Source: Oscillospiraceae bacterium
GTDB lineage: Bacteria > Bacillota > Clostridia > Oscillospirales > Acutalibacteraceae
DNA: 34,016 nucleotides
Assembly (NCBI GenBank): GCA_019422905.1
Contig: JAHZCM010000007.1
Coordinates: forward strand, 1-34,016
Direction of reading: 5' to 3'
Shown here: positions 1 through 7,355 of the stretch, one piece after another
How positions within the stretch are numbered: the first letter of the stretch is position 1
Layout of the letters: the number at the start of each line of letters is the position of its first letter
Translations under genes and position numbers: made by a program
The notes under the pieces: generated by a model
What the model was told of the DNA's origin: nothing
The model's database searches: none
The model's input: only the letters and a program-made list of their open reading frames with translations

Positions 1-822
1 GCTCTTCATGCCGACCAGACGGTTCTCGACGATGTCCAGCAGGCCGATGCCGTTCGCGCCGCCGAGCGCGTTCAGCTTCGTGACCAGCTCGACCGCGCCC
101 ATTTCCACGCCGTCCACCGCGGTGGGAATACCCTTCTCAAAGTGGATGGTCACATAAGTCGGCTCGTCGGGTGCCTGCTCCGGGGAAACGCCGAGCTCCA
201 AAAAGCCGGGCTTGTTGTACTGCGGCTCGTTCGCCGGATTTTCCAGATCGAGGCCCTCATGCGAGAGGTGCCAGATGTTCTTATCCTTGGAGTAATTCGT
301 CTCACGGTTGATCTTCAGCGGGATGTTGTGCGCCTCCGCGTATTCGATCTCTTCCTCTCTCGACTTGATGGACCACTCTCTCCACGGCGCAATGATCTTC
401 ATATCCGGCGCAAACGCCTTGATGGTCAGCTCAAAGCGGACCTGGTCGTTGCCCTTGCCGGTGCAGCCGTGGCAGATGGCGTCCGCGCCCTCGGCCTTTG
501 CGATCTCCACAAGGCGCTTTGCAATGCAAGGGCGTGCGTGCGAGGTGCCGAGGAGGTAATCCTCATACTTGGCGTCCGCCTTGAGGCAGGGCCAGATGTA
601 ATTTTCGATGTAATCCTGCTTCAGGTCCTCAATGTAGAGCTTCGAAGCGCCCGTCTTGATGGCCTTTTCCTCGAGGCCGTCCAGCTCCGTGCCCTGTCCC
701 ACGTCGCCGGAAACCGCGATGACCTCGCAGTTGTTGTAGTTTTCCTTGAGCCACGGAATGATGATGGATGTGTCAAGGCCGCCGGAATAAGCGAGAACGA
801 CCTTCTTGATTTCCTTTGCCAT
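1..822 (-). CDS. argG: Argininosuccinate synthase, N-terminal 274 codons (gene runs off the left edge)
   Basis: This enzyme joins citrulline and aspartate, using ATP, to make argininosuccinate in cytoplasmic arginine synthesis. The protein begins MAKEIKKVVLAYSGGLDTS; the SGGLDTS PP-loop at residues 13-19 binds ATP. Further on are GDVGQGTEL, the HGCTGKGNDQVRFE block and GIGLLDIVENRLVGMKS, all characteristic of ArgG. About 270 of roughly 400 residues are present; the remainder lies beyond position 1. The ATG at 820-822 follows a good ribosome binding site (GAAAGAGGT on the minus strand). A tandem ARG-box operator and a candidate promoter lie upstream, so arginine-responsive control by an ArgR/AhrC-type regulator is likely. 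A longer plus-strand ORF over the same bases (142-843) is a shadow. Confidence 0.96.
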   Translation of the reverse strand, partial: MAKEIKKVVLAYSGGLDTSIIIPWLKENYNNCEVIAVSGDVGQGTELDGLEEKAIKTGASKLYIEDLKQDYIENYIWPCLKADAKYEDYLLGTSHARPCIAKRLVEIAKAEGADAICHGCTGKGNDQVRFELTIKAFAPDMKIIAPWREWSIKSREEEIEYAEAHNIPLKINRETNYSKDKNIWHLSHEGLDLENPANEPQYNKPGFLELGVSPEQAPDEPTYVTIHFEKGIPTAVDGVEMGAVELVTKLNALGGANGIGLLDIVENRLVGMKS

Positions 823-903
823 GATTCAAAACCTCTTTCTTGAACAGCCACCGCGCGGCGGACCGCCGGCGGAAAATTGTCGTTTGGAATTTCAACGGTT
901 TTC

Positions 904-931
904 ATTATACACCGTTTTTCGGAAAAATCAA
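904..931 (-). promoter_or_regulatory. Candidate sigma-A promoter of argG
   Basis: On the minus strand TTGATT (926-931) and TATAAT (904-909) are separated by 16 bp and lie about 80 bp upstream of the argG start. The -10 is a perfect consensus and the -35 matches four of six positions. The ARG boxes lie just upstream of the -35. Identified by eye. Confidence 0.6.
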
Positions 932-938
932 CCCCAAA

Positions 939-977
939 AATGAATATTTATTCACTTCGAATGAATTTGGTGCATTT
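939..977. promoter_or_regulatory. Tandem ARG boxes (predicted ArgR/AhrC operator)
   Basis: Box 1 (939-956, AATGAATATTTATTCACT) contains the perfect palindrome TGAATATTTATTCA and matches the ARG-box consensus TGAATWWWWATTCA throughout. Box 2 (960-977, AATGAATTTGGTGCATTT) keeps the TGAATT half-site and a degenerate second half. The 18-bp boxes are 3 bp apart, so their centres are 21 bp apart, the arrangement known for hexameric ArgR. They lie directly upstream of the argG promoter. No argR gene is in the window. Confidence 0.75.
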
Positions 978-1038
978 CAGCGCATTTCTCGCGCCATACC
1001 GCCGATTTTTTCAAAATTTTTGACAATGGCCGCTGGGA

Positions 1039-1064
1039 GGATATACATTTTTAAATGCATATCC
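1039..1064. repeat. AT-rich inverted repeat downstream of the MATE gene
   Basis: The 12-base arms GGATATACATTT and AAATGCATATCC flank a 2-base centre, with one mismatch. It lies about 29 bp past the stop of the MATE gene and between that gene and argG. There is no T-run on either side, so it is not a standard terminator. It could stabilise an mRNA end or be a protein-binding site. Confidence 0.4.
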
Positions 1065-1092
1065 TGTATAAAATTCATGTGCATACAACGAT

Positions 1093-2433
1093 TTATGCAT
1101 TTATAGCCGCCGAATGCGCGGGGGAAAAGCCCATCTCCCGCCGGCGTGGCAGGAAAACGAGAAGATTAAAGACCAGCGCCGCACCCGAGCCGAACACGAC
1201 GCCCACCGCCAGATCCGCCGGGCCGAGCGCCCCAAAGGCCAGGAAAGAAAATGCGATCCGCGCGCCCAGCGAAACCAGCGAGGATACGGTGAACAAATAA
1301 ACCTTGAGATTCGCTTTAAACACGGCATCTACGCCGTATTTAAGGAGCGTAAGCGGCAGGTTCGGAAGCAGCAGGAGTAAATACTGCCGGGCGAATACAA
1401 AAGCCGTGTCCGCCGGGTCGGAAAGATAGAAGGAGATCAAAGCATCTGAGGCAAAAACCGTGACAAGCGACAACACCGCGCACAGTCCTGCGCCGACGAC
1501 GATCAGCGTGCGAAAGCCGGCCCGCACGCGCCCGTACGCTCCGGCACCCAGATTCTGCGCGGCAAAGGTTTCATAGCCGGTGCAGCAGGCGATCAGCGCC
1601 ACGAGCAGCAGGTTGCTGAGGTTTCCGCCCACATTGTAGCCGTTGATATACGCCACGCCCTGCCGGTTGACGAGTACCTGCAGGATCAGATTGCCAAACG
1701 CCATCACGGACTGCTGCAGCATGGAGGGTACCGCCAGCGCCCCGTACCGCCGCAGGCTCCCGGCCGAGCCGTATACGCCGCTGCCCTGCCCGCAGATCGC
1801 CCGCAGCACCCACACCCACGCCAGCACGGCATTGACGAGGACGCTGAAAACCGATGCCGCCGCCACGCCCCACAGGCCGAGGTCAAACACCAGAACCGCC
1901 AGCAGATTCAGGAAAATATTCAAAATCTGCGTGGAAATACACATCCATGTCGGATTTTTCGAATCCCCCATACCGTTTAAAACCGCGACGCCGGCCTGTG
2001 TGAGCAGCGTCGGTATAAAACCAACTGCGTAGAGGGCGATCAGCTTTTCGCAGTCCTCCGCGATTTCCGGCGGCACCTGCGCAGCACGCACAATCTGCCC
2101 TGCAAAAACAACGTATACCGCACATAGCAGACCCGAAATGCCGACGGATGCCGCAGCCAGCGTAAAGACCGCGCCGCGCAGCTCCCGGCGCGCGCCCTTG
2201 CCGCAGAGCTGCGCAATCAGCACGGGGCAGGCATTCGCCGCGCCCGTCAAAAGGCAGTAACCAACCATCAGCACCGCCGTGGCGGACAGCACGGAAAGCG
2301 CCCGCTCGCTGATAAAGCGCGCCGTGATCACGCCGTCCGCAATGTTGTACGCCTGATTGATTAAATTCATAAATAAGATCGGCAGCGTGAACCGAACCAG
2401 CGTTTTTGCCGTATTCCCTTTTGTCAAATTCAT
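1093..2433 (-). CDS. MATE-family multidrug/cation efflux transporter
   Basis: Predicted 446-residue inner-membrane exporter of the MATE (multi antimicrobial extrusion) family, which uses Na+ or H+ gradients to expel cationic drugs. The sequence shows about twelve hydrophobic helices in two halves. The N-terminal half carries the family-like NLINQAYNIADGVITARFIS and the GVAVLNGMGDSKNPTW stretch. The ATG at 2431-2433 is preferred over an upstream GTG at 2449-2451 because GGAAAGGGG lies just in front of the ATG and overlaps the GTG codons. The gene is divergent from a MerR regulator, and its promoter has the long spacer typical of MerR-activated genes, so induction by a drug-like ligand is inferred. 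Substrate unknown. Confidence 0.92.
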   Translation of the reverse strand: MNLTKGNTAKTLVRFTLPILFMNLINQAYNIADGVITARFISERALSVLSATAVLMVGYCLLTGAANACPVLIAQLCGKGARRELRGAVFTLAAASVGISGLLCAVYVVFAGQIVRAAQVPPEIAEDCEKLIALYAVGFIPTLLTQAGVAVLNGMGDSKNPTWMCISTQILNIFLNLLAVLVFDLGLWGVAAASVFSVLVNAVLAWVWVLRAICGQGSGVYGSAGSLRRYGALAVPSMLQQSVMAFGNLILQVLVNRQGVAYINGYNVGGNLSNLLLVALIACCTGYETFAAQNLGAGAYGRVRAGFRTLIVVGAGLCAVLSLVTVFASDALISFYLSDPADTAFVFARQYLLLLLPNLPLTLLKYGVDAVFKANLKVYLFTVSSLVSLGARIAFSFLAFGALGPADLAVGVVFGSGAALVFNLLVFLPRRREMGFSPAHSAAINA

Positions 2434-2451
2434 AGAATAGCCCCTTTCCAC

Positions 2452-2522
2452 GCGGTGTTTCCGCTTTCAAGCGCTGCACACCGCCCGACCGGTTTTTCCA
2501 TCTTTATCTTTACAAAACCGGT
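2452..2522 (-). promoter_or_regulatory. Two consecutive hairpins in the MATE gene leader
   Basis: In the roughly 100-base untranslated leader of the MATE mRNA, ACCGGTTTT (2488-2496) pairs with AAAACCGGT (2514-2522), and GCGGTGT (2452-2458) pairs with ACACCGC (2478-2484). The second hairpin ends 2-3 bases before the ribosome binding site (about 2441-2449). This could be leader-based control, or simply folding. Confidence 0.4.
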
Positions 2523-2532
2523 TCTTTCCGCT

Positions 2533-2563
2533 ATCATAAACCTGTACGCAGCGTACAGGTCAA
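2533..2563 (-). promoter_or_regulatory. MerR-type promoter and operator of the MATE gene
   Basis: On the minus strand TTGACC (2558-2563) and TATGAT (2533-2538) are separated by 19 bp, longer than the normal 17 bp. The perfect palindrome CCTGTACGCAGCGTACAGG (2541-2559) fills the spacer and overlaps the -35. A 19-20 bp spacer containing a dyad is the hallmark of promoters activated by DNA distortion by MerR-family proteins, and a MerR gene lies immediately beside it. Confidence 0.85.
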
Positions 2564-2662
2564 GGGGTTTTGGGAAAATTTCCGCGCAATGCCAAAAGCC
2601 TTTTTGACACCGAACAAAAACAACCAGAAACAGCCCCGCTTCACAGGGGCACAGGAGCTTCC

Positions 2663-3391
2663 ATGAATTTTGAAAAGATGAATATCACCGCCTTCGCAAA
2701 GGTTTGCGGCGTAACGCCGCGCACTTTAAAGCATTACGAGGCCTGCGGCCTGCTCCGCCCCGCTTCCGTAGGGGAAAACGGCTACAGGGAATATACGATT
2801 TCGCAATCCGACCGCGTCTCCGCCATTCTCCTGCTGCGGGACCACGGCTTCTCCCTAGCCGAAATCCGCACGATGCTTTCCCACAGCGATCTTGAGAGCC
2901 TCATCGAGCAGATGGATCTGCAAAAGAAAATTCTTGAGGAGCAAAAAGCGCGTCTGACACGGCAGGAACGGTACATTGACTATACGTATACGCATCTCAA
3001 CAAGGCTGTTCTGCACGGCGAGGAGCCCTTTGTGGAGGATATCGCGCCGCGCCGCATCGAAATGAAGCTGTACGACCAAAAGCCAAAAGCGGTCATCGTC
3101 AATTACATCACCGACGGTTTGCAGAGCGGCGCGCTGTTCAACCCGGAAAGCTTCCTTTTTGAGGGCGTTTGCCACACCGTCGAAACCGGGGGCACCTTGC
3201 TTTCCGGCAATCGCCTTTCCGTCTATACCCGCTGCATGCCGCCGGACGGGAAGCATGCCATGCGCCGTCTTGTGGACGCCTTTGCCCGGCGAACCGACGC
3301 GCCGCCGGGCCTGATTTACAGCGAAACCGTCCTCGACGAGCTTTCGGGCGGCGATGGCCTGATGCTGTACTTCCTGATGCTGCCGGAATAG
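2663..3391 (+). CDS. MerR-family transcriptional regulator with GyrI-like effector domain
   Basis: This 242-residue cytoplasmic regulator has an N-terminal MerR winged helix-turn-helix (ITAFAKVCGVTPRTLKHYE, about residues 6-24, then the GYREYT wing and FSLAEIRTML), a linking coiled coil (about 75-115), and a C-terminal effector-binding region resembling BmrR/GyrI domains that bind drug-like molecules. ATG at 2663 is chosen because AGGAG lies eight bases upstream and the conserved domain begins right after; an upstream in-frame ATG at 2570 would add 31 unconserved residues. It is transcribed away from the MATE exporter, whose promoter has a MerR-type spacer palindrome. Inference: it activates the exporter on ligand binding and may autoregulate. 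The ligand is unknown. Confidence 0.9.
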   Translation: MNFEKMNITAFAKVCGVTPRTLKHYEACGLLRPASVGENGYREYTISQSDRVSAILLLRDHGFSLAEIRTMLSHSDLESLIEQMDLQKKILEEQKARLTRQERYIDYTYTHLNKAVLHGEEPFVEDIAPRRIEMKLYDQKPKAVIVNYITDGLQSGALFNPESFLFEGVCHTVETGGTLLSGNRLSVYTRCMPPDGKHAMRRLVDAFARRTDAPPGLIYSETVLDELSGGDGLMLYFLMLPE

Positions 3392-3399
3392 AAGACAAA

Positions 3400-3424
3400 A
3401 AAGGACGGGATCTCCCCGTCCTTT
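3400..3424. terminator. Bidirectional terminator between merR-type gene and hflX
   Basis: AAAGGACGGG (3400-3409) and CCCGTCCTTT (3415-3424) form a perfect 10-bp stem with a 5-base loop between two convergent genes. On the minus strand a run of six T follows, so it is strongest for hflX. Confidence 0.88.
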
Positions 3425-3435
3425 CTGTTATCCGT

Positions 3436-4692
3436 TCATTCTTCTTCGATCCGGTACGGCTCGATCAGCGCCAGCTCCCGCGGTTCAACGTGCGCCTGCA
3501 CGAGCAGGCCCTCAGCGGTATATTCCTCGGAGAGCAGCGCGCCCGCCTGCCTGAGCTGCGCCGCGATACCGGTTTTCGCAAACGGCAGCAGCGCTTTAAT
3601 CTCCACGGTCTTAACGGGCAGATTGTCCTCCACGGCCTTTAAAAGCGTGTCGATGCCCTCGTTTTTCAGCGCGCTGATGCGCACCGCCCCCGGCACATGC
3701 ACCGCATCGTCCGGGTTTTCCACGAGATCCCACTTGTTCAGCACCGGTATGACCGGGCGCTCCCCGCACCCCAGGCTTTGCAGGATCTCATTCGTCACGT
3801 CCAAATGGACGCGCGCCTCCGGGCTGGAAGCGTCGCAGACATTCAGAATGATATCCGCCGTGGCGGCCTGCTCCAGCGTGGATTTAAACGCCTCTACGAG
3901 ATGGTGTGGCAGACGGCGCACCAACCCGACCGTATCGATCAGCATGACGGTTTTGCCGCCGGGCAGCTTTAAAGCCCGTGCCGTGGGATCGAGCGTGGCG
4001 AAGAGCTTGTCCTCCGCCAGCACGCCCGCCTGTGTGAGCAGGTTCATCAGCGTCGATTTTCCGGCGTTCGTGTAGCCGACGAGCGCAACCGTCACCGTAC
4101 CGTCCTTCCTGCGGCGGCGCTGCGTTTCCTGCCGGCCCGTTTCCACCTTTTTGAGCTGCTCGCGCAGCGCCTCAATCCTTCTGCGGATATGCCTGCGGTC
4201 CGTTTCGAGCTTCGTTTCGCCCGGGCCGCGCGTGCCGATGCCGCCGCCGAGCCGGGAAAGCGCCGCGCCCTTGCCCGAAAGGCGGGGCAGCAGATACTTG
4301 AGCTGCGCCATCTCCACCTGCACCTTGCCCGCGCGGCTCTGCGCGCGCTGGGCGAAGATGTCGAGAATCAGCATCGTGCGGTCCACCACGCGCACGTCCG
4401 TCTCCTTCTCCAGGTTGCGGATCTGCGTCGGCGTCAGCTCCCGGTCAAAAATAATCAGCTCGATTTCGTTGTCCTCACAGAAGGTACGGATTTCCTGCAC
4501 CATGCCGCTGCCGACGCACGTCGCCGTTTCCGGCGCGGGACGCTTCTGCGTCAGCGTTGCGACCGGCTCCGCGCCTCCGCTCTTTGCAAGCTCCCAAAGC
4601 TCCTCAAGCGAGCTTTCCGCGTCGTATTCGCCGGTATCAAGCGACACGAGCAGCGCACGCTCGGGTACAATCTGATTTTCCGTATAATTCAT
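3436..4692 (-). CDS. hflX: Ribosome-associated GTPase HflX
   Basis: HflX is a GTPase that binds the 50S subunit and splits stalled or stressed ribosomes. The 418-residue protein has the HflX N-terminal domain (about 1-110), the glycine-rich LGGGIGTRGPGETKLETDRR signature followed by an arginine-rich coiled coil (about 148-202), and a G domain with GYTNAGKST (206-214), a DTVGL G3 motif and NKWDL G4 motif. The ATG at 4690-4692 follows GGAAAGGAAAC; an in-frame GTG nine codons upstream overlaps that site and is rejected. A shared terminator lies just after the stop. The neighbour upstream is a decayed acetyltransferase. Confidence 0.95.
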   Translation of the reverse strand: MNYTENQIVPERALLVSLDTGEYDAESSLEELWELAKSGGAEPVATLTQKRPAPETATCVGSGMVQEIRTFCEDNEIELIIFDRELTPTQIRNLEKETDVRVVDRTMLILDIFAQRAQSRAGKVQVEMAQLKYLLPRLSGKGAALSRLGGGIGTRGPGETKLETDRRHIRRRIEALREQLKKVETGRQETQRRRRKDGTVTVALVGYTNAGKSTLMNLLTQAGVLAEDKLFATLDPTARALKLPGGKTVMLIDTVGLVRRLPHHLVEAFKSTLEQAATADIILNVCDASSPEARVHLDVTNEILQSLGCGERPVIPVLNKWDLVENPDDAVHVPGAVRISALKNEGIDTLLKAVEDNLPVKTVEIKALLPFAKTGIAAQLRQAGALLSEEYTAEGLLVQAHVEPRELALIEPYRIEEE

Positions 4693-4768
4693 AAATCTTG
4701 TTTCCTTTCCTTTTTCCACACGCTCCGCGCCGAATCACAGCGTAAACAGCGGCGTGTTTTCTTTATTC

Positions 4769-4984
4769 GTGGTAAATATAGCCCCTTCACCCGTCATGCC
4801 CGGAGAGGATCGCCCCGATGATTCTGCCGCCATCCACCGCGACAAAATTGGTGTGCGGATTCCTTTTCAGGAACGCCGCGACGCCCGCCTTCGAATCGTC
4901 GAGGCTTCTCAGGCCGATATTTCCCGTTTTCATCCACAGCGTCAAAACCGCTTCGTAATCCAATATTGTCATTTCACGGATCAT
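4769..4984 (-). pseudogene. Remnant of a GNAT-family N-acetyltransferase
   Basis: The reading frame starts at ATG 4982-4984 (MIREMTILDYEAVLTLW) and matches the first half of a clostridial GNAT acetyltransferase, through GGRIIGAILSGHDG. It then hits TGA at 4787-4789. Past the stop the same frame reads RGYIYH, which fits the expected continuation (GHDGRRGYIYH), before a TAA at 4763-4765 and loss of similarity. The acetyl-CoA-binding half is missing. A CGA to TGA change plus a 3' deletion explains this. It lies 26 bp after the Tet(M)-like gene and was probably its co-transcribed partner. The 65-residue N-terminal piece is unlikely to be active. Confidence 0.75.
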
Positions 4985-5010
4985 TGTATTCACCCCGTAT
5001 TTCCTGCAAT

Positions 5011-6939
5011 TCAGCCTGACAGCGCGTTCCGTTTTTCCAGAATGTATTTTGCCCGGTCGAGCGGGTTTGTGCCGATGCGCTCGCGTTCCGCCATGAAGCC
5101 CGGCGGGCACGGCGCATAGTGCGAAAATGCGGTGGCGAGGTTGCCGCGTCCCGAGATGAGCTTCGCGAATTCCACCGGCAGCTCCAGGCTTTCCGCCACC
5201 GGAATCTCCGACGTGACGCTCTGCCGGCCGCTGCGCACGCTCTGATCTATAATCATGCCGCGTGCGTTCTGAATCAACCCGATCACACGCCCGGAAAGCG
5301 CGGGGTCAAACGTCATCCGGACGCGCAGAATCGGCTCCAAAAGCGTCGTCCCGCAGTTTCTGAGGCCGTCCATAATCGCAAGCGGCGTGCAGAGGAAGAA
5401 ATCCAGCGGGTGCGTGTGCACATGGTGGTGCTCGCCGTCCACAAGCGTCACCTTGAGATCCGTGACCTCCCAGCCGTGCAGCCCCTGTGAAAGCGCCTCC
5501 GGCACCGCCGTCTCCACGTGGTTCTGGTAGCGGTACAAAAGCCGCGCGGGCGACGCCTTGGATTCGTAAACCAATCCGGAGCCGCGCGGCAGCGGCTCAA
5601 TCCAAAAGCGCAGAATCGCCCAGCAGGGCTTCGGCATCAGGTACGCGTCGTATCCCTCGCCCGCCTGCGCCGGCGTCTCCTTATAAATCACGGAGGGCGC
5701 GGAGAAGCGCGCGCGCAGATTATACCGTTCCAGCAGCAGCTCGCCGAGGATTTCAAGCTGAATCTTGCCGACGATGCGCAGTTGGATTTCCTTTTTCTCC
5801 CGAATCCATTCAAAATGCAGCGTCGGGTCCTCGTCGGCAAGCGCGGTCAGCGCCGCAACGAGCGCCATCAGCTCGTCCGGCTTCTCCGGCTCCGCCTTGA
5901 CGGTTAGAAGCGGCACCGTGAGCGCGGATTCCGCGCGCGGCGGTATGCCGCGGCCGATCACGTCCCCGGCGCGCACTTCGCTCAGTCCAAACAATACGGC
6001 GATCTCCCCTGCCGCCGCTTTCCCGGCGTCGGTCTGCTTTCTGCCGTGCGGGCGGCGGATTCCGCCTATCTTCTCTTCCCGCTCCGCGCGCGGCAGCCAC
6101 ACGCTCTGGCGCGGCTCCAGCGAGCCGGAAAAAATACGCACATGCGCGAGCTTTCCGAGAACCTTATCGTGCTCCACGCGGAATACGCGGGCACACAGCT
6201 CACCGTCCTCCTGAGGCGCGGCGGGCATACAGGCGCAGAGGAAATCCAGCAGCTCCGCGCAGCCCGCGCCCGTTTTGGAGGAGCCGCAGAGCACCGGCGC
6301 CGCGCCGTTTTCCACCGCAGCGCACACGGTCTGTGAAAAGTCAACCGCCTCGCCTGCAAGATAGTGCTCGAGCCGATCCCCGTCGCCGGCCAGCATCACG
6401 GCGTTTTCCATGCAGTCGTCCGCCGGAACGACGCCCGCCTCAAGCCCGCCCTCGTTCACCGGGCGGTTGACGCACAGCAGTGTGCGCGCAGGAAGCTGCT
6501 CTTTGAGGTCGGCGACCGCCGCTTTAAAATCGCTGCCCGCGCGGTCGAGCTTATTGATAAACAGCACGCAGGGCAGATTGAGCCGCTGCACGGCGCCGCA
6601 CAGGATCTCCGTCTGCGCCTGAACGCCCTCCACGGCGGAGACGACGAGCACGGCGCAGTCCAGCACCGAAAGTGCGCGCTCCACCTCGCTGATAAAATCA
6701 GCGTGGCCCGGCGTATCGATTAAATTCACAACCGCGTTTTCCGTTTCCAGCACGGCGTCCGCCGTCCTGACCGAAATACCGCGCGCCTGCTCGACTGCAA
6801 GCGTATCGGTCTGCGCTGTGCCGAGGTCCACCGCCCCTGCCGCGCGCAGTGCGCCGCCGTAAAACAGAAGCTGCTCCGTCAGGCTCGTTTTGCCCGCGTC
6901 GACATGGGCCAGAATACCAATGTTGATTTTCCGCTTCAT
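5011..6939 (-). CDS. Tet(M)/Tet(O)-like ribosomal protection GTPase (EF-G family)
   Basis: This 642-residue translational GTPase is collinear with tetracycline ribosomal protection proteins. It has the G1 motif AHVDAGKTS (11-19), DTPGH (75-79), NKLD (129-132), EF-G-like domains II, III and V, and a domain IV with a QGLHGWEVTDLKVTLVDG stretch resembling that of Tet(M). The loop that reaches the drug site in Tet(M) (YSPVSTPADF) is here a histidine-rich HHHVHTHPLDF, so tetracycline resistance should not be assumed; it may be a chromosomal relative with another ribosome-rescue role. ATG at 6937-6939 begins the conserved sequence. A strong promoter with an operator-like palindrome lies upstream. 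A decayed GNAT gene follows. Confidence 0.85.
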   Translation of the reverse strand: MKRKINIGILAHVDAGKTSLTEQLLFYGGALRAAGAVDLGTAQTDTLAVEQARGISVRTADAVLETENAVVNLIDTPGHADFISEVERALSVLDCAVLVVSAVEGVQAQTEILCGAVQRLNLPCVLFINKLDRAGSDFKAAVADLKEQLPARTLLCVNRPVNEGGLEAGVVPADDCMENAVMLAGDGDRLEHYLAGEAVDFSQTVCAAVENGAAPVLCGSSKTGAGCAELLDFLCACMPAAPQEDGELCARVFRVEHDKVLGKLAHVRIFSGSLEPRQSVWLPRAEREEKIGGIRRPHGRKQTDAGKAAAGEIAVLFGLSEVRAGDVIGRGIPPRAESALTVPLLTVKAEPEKPDELMALVAALTALADEDPTLHFEWIREKKEIQLRIVGKIQLEILGELLLERYNLRARFSAPSVIYKETPAQAGEGYDAYLMPKPCWAILRFWIEPLPRGSGLVYESKASPARLLYRYQNHVETAVPEALSQGLHGWEVTDLKVTLVDGEHHHVHTHPLDFFLCTPLAIMDGLRNCGTTLLEPILRVRMTFDPALSGRVIGLIQNARGMIIDQSVRSGRQSVTSEIPVAESLELPVEFAKLISGRGNLATAFSHYAPCPPGFMAERERIGTNPLDRAKYILEKRNALSG

Positions 6940-6972
6940 CCTTATTATGCCCCTATACCTTTCCGCGCGGCG

Positions 6973-6999
6973 CGCCTGCGCCCTTCGTTCCGGCAGGCG
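6973..6999 (-). promoter_or_regulatory. GC-rich leader hairpin of the Tet(M)-like gene
   Basis: CGCCTGC (6973-6979) and GCAGGCG (6993-6999) can pair within the roughly 87-base leader between the predicted promoter and the start codon. Leader attenuation is known for tet(M), so the hairpin may matter, but no leader peptide was identified. Confidence 0.35.
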
Positions 7000-7027
7000 A
7001 CCTCCCCCTCCGCGCCATACAAATCCA

Positions 7028-7061
7028 CCTGTATCATACAGGAACGCCGTCCGGTTTTCAA
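7028..7061 (-). promoter_or_regulatory. Promoter and operator-like palindrome of the Tet(M)-like gene
   Basis: On the minus strand TTGAAA (7056-7061) and TATGAT (7033-7038) are exactly 17 bp apart. The perfect palindrome CCTGTATCATACAGG (7028-7042) covers the -10, a typical position for a repressor site. Its half-sites CCTGTA/TACAGG equal those of the MerR operator at 2541-2559, but spacing and position differ. The rest of the 6940-7355 gap holds this leader and the promoter of the next gene; I see no gene in it. Confidence 0.72.
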
Positions 7062-7252
7062 GCCTCCTCCCGCATTTTCATTTACAATGCCTTTCCCGCC
7101 ACGCTTTCATCCCTTTATGCTGACATTTTATTTTCTGCGCTTCCTGGTATAAAAACAAACGCGGAAGAACTATCCCGCCCTATTCGTGAGACTTCGTGTT
7201 CTTTGCCATTTCATATACAGCCTTCGTTTACATTGCCTTCACAAAAAACAAT

Positions 7253-7281
7253 TTGCTATTTTTTACGTAGTATGCTATGAT
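7253..7281 (+). promoter_or_regulatory. Sigma-A promoter of the CNNM/CBS gene
   Basis: TTGCTA (7253-7258) and TATGAT (7276-7281) are separated by 17 bp, about 75 bp upstream of the ATG at 7356, in an AT-rich stretch. Confidence 0.7.
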
Positions 7282-7355
7282 AATAAATCATACATGCTGA
7301 GCGGCATGTGGCCGCAGCAAAATTTTTGTAGGAAAGAAAGGTTATTTTTTCTCAA

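Noticed and set aside
142..843. Plus-strand ORF of 233 residues over argG
   Set aside because: Antisense to the clear argininosuccinate synthase frame; Leu/Arg-rich composition typical of a shadow.
2604..2632. TTGACA at 2604-2609 as the MerR gene promoter
   Set aside because: No acceptable -10 lies 16-18 bp downstream. The divergent promoter of the regulator remains unidentified.
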